Shown: piece after piece, positions 16,305 through 17,419 of the stretch | Position numbering within the stretch: position 1 is the first letter of the stretch | How the letters are laid out: each line of letters begins with the position of its first letter | Assembly: GCA_003280185.1 (NCBI GenBank) | Contig: QCFP01000015.1 | Span: 1 to 17,419, forward strand | Direction: 5' to 3' | DNA length: 17,419 nucleotides | Origin: Prochlorococcus sp. AG-363-L02 | GTDB lineage: Bacteria > Cyanobacteriota > Cyanobacteriia > PCC-6307 > Cyanobiaceae | Made by a program: the position numbers and the translations under genes | The notes under the pieces: generated by a model | Told to the model about the DNA's origin: nothing | Databases searched by the model: none | The model's input: only the letters and a program-made list of their open reading frames with translations

Positions 16305-17419
16305 CGTTGGTAACCTTGGACAAGCTTTGACAAGAGATTTTGTGACTCGGGAAACAGGTTCATTAAAGACCTTTTCTGGCAACCCTTCTTCAATTACTTT
16401 GCCTTGATCCAATACGATTATTTTCTGACAGAAACGTGATGCAATCTGTAAATCATGCGTAATAAAAATTATCCCTATTCCTAGATTCTGTTGTAACTGT
16501 TTAAGCAGGGAAAGAACCTCAGCTTGAATTTCTGGATCCAACATGCTTACGCTTTCATCACAAATAAGAACTTTTGGATTTAAGGCTATAGCTCTAGCTA
16601 TAGCAACTCTCTGCTGCTGACCACCAGAGAGCTGATTTGGTAATCTATTTTGAAAATTCTCGGGAGGATTAAGCCCCACTTTTTGCAGGAGTTTTAAAGA
16701 TATTTCTTTTGCATTTGGCTTGCTACAGATTCTATGAATTAGTAAGGGATCTGCTATCGCTTCGCCAACAGTCATTTTTGGGTTAAGACAAGCATATGGA
16801 TCTTGAAAAACCATTTGAATTTGTTCTCTTTGTTTGTAAAAATCTTTACCTTTTAAATTCAGCATTGTGCAACCATTTAGTTTTATCAGTCCACCCCGCA
16901 AAGGGATTAGCCCCATCAAAGCCCTGCATAAAGTGCTTTTCCCACATCCTGACTTTCCAACAATTCCAATACTTTCACCGGTGTGCAATGAAAAACTAAT
17001 TCCATTTATTGCCTTGATCCAATTTTTGCTCCATGGGAGCCCGCGCTCTCTATGCCAACAACGCAAATTATTGATTTCTAGGACAATTGATTTTTGGTAT
17101 TGAGATGGATTAATTAACGCCTCTTTTTCACGCGCTGCTTCTACCATTCTTTTGCCAATTTCTGATTTAGGTTGGCTCAGTATTTCTTTGCAAGGCCCTT
17201 GTTCAACTATTTGACCTTTGTAGAGGATTGCGATCTTTTTACACCAGCGGGCTGCTAAGGCAAGGTCATGGCTTATTAGCAAGAGGGCAACACCCATTTC
17301 CTCGCAAAGGTCATTTAATTGACCCATTATTTGATTAGCTACTGCAACATCTAGGCTTGTAGTTGGTTCATCAGCGATGATTAAAGGAGGATTGAGTGCT
17401 ATTGCTAACGCAATTCCTA
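16296..17419 (-). CDS. Peptide/nickel-type ABC transporter, fused dual ATPase (partial)
   Basis: About 373 residues are visible; the 5' end lies beyond the right edge. The frame stays open to 17417 and its first residues read GIALAIALNPPLIIADEPTT followed by SLD, the Walker B and D-loop of a first ABC domain, with LLLISHDL as its H-loop. After a ~60-residue linker a complete second ABC domain follows: Walker A GKSGCGKST, Q-loop MVFQDPYACLNPK, signature LSGGQQQR, Walker B VLICDESVSMLD and H-loop ITHDL. Such DppD-DppF fusions power uptake of oligopeptides, nickel or glutathione. The NPxxTVGEAIADPL segment between Q-loop and signature is typical of the Dpp/Opp class. The substrate cannot be read from the ATPase, and no permease or binding protein is in view. 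It converges on rluD with a 9-bp overlap. Confidence 0.9.
   Translation of the reverse strand, partial: GIALAIALNPPLIIADEPTTSLDVAVANQIMGQLNDLCEEMGVALLLISHDLALAARWCKKIAILYKGQIVEQGPCKEILSQPKSEIGKRMVEAAREKEALINPSQYQKSIVLEINNLRCWHRERGLPWSKNWIKAINGISFSLHTGESIGIVGKSGCGKSTLCRALMGLIPLRGGLIKLNGCTMLNLKGKDFYKQREQIQMVFQDPYACLNPKMTVGEAIADPLLIHRICSKPNAKEISLKLLQKVGLNPPENFQNRLPNQLSGGQQQRVAIARAIALNPKVLICDESVSMLDPEIQAEVLSLLKQLQQNLGIGIIFITHDLQIASRFCQKIIVLDQGKVIEEGLPEKVFNEPVSRVTKSLVKACPRLPTSR

Overview
The window is a dense stretch of core chromosome from a marine alpha-cyanobacterium: Prochlorococcus, probably a low-light type, or a close Synechococcus relative. This rests on three things: the gene order (eno / gloA-clpB2-secE-nusG-rplK-rplA-rplJ-rplL / rnhA-pyrD / cobD-type / murG / pgk / usp-rbgA-rluD), very short gaps, and a base composition of roughly 40-45% GC by eye. 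The species cannot be fixed from the sequence alone. No phage, transposon, CRISPR or defence genes are visible, and nothing looks recently imported.

Layout. 1-376 holds the N-terminal third of enolase on the minus strand. A 152-bp divergent gap with a nested inverted repeat follows. From 529 to 7305 all genes run on the plus strand: glyoxalase I, a ClpB-type disaggregase, SecE, NusG, then L11, L1, L10 and L7/L12. A strong 13-bp intrinsic terminator lies at 7406-7434. The one gap over 300 bp (7306-7675) also holds a possible small RNA. Next come RNase HI with an extra C-terminal region, which overlaps dihydroorotate dehydrogenase, and then a CobD-like PLP enzyme. From about 10.8 kb the strands alternate and three gene pairs converge with almost no space between them: cobD/murG, a secreted hypothetical/pgk, and rluD/ABC ATPase. 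The ABC gene runs off the right edge.

How the genes relate. The central cluster supplies transcription-elongation, secretion and large-subunit ribosomal proteins. Its leaders contain RNA structures expected for feedback control by ribosomal proteins: a clear L10 leader before rplJ, and a possible L1-binding stem before rplA. Eno and Pgk belong to lower glycolysis and the Calvin cycle. GloA detoxifies methylglyoxal, a by-product of triose phosphates. PyrD serves pyrimidine synthesis, the CobD-like enzyme corrinoid synthesis, and MurG peptidoglycan synthesis. RbgA and RluD act on the large ribosomal subunit.

No undescribed multi-gene system is evident. The points most worth checking are the L10 leader with an 8-nt long-range complement near the rplJ start, the abrupt high-to-low GC3 switch at the 5' ends of rplK, rplJ and eno, the RNase HI C-terminal extension, a minisatellite in the ClpB linker, and a Yfr1-like motif between two hairpins after rplL.
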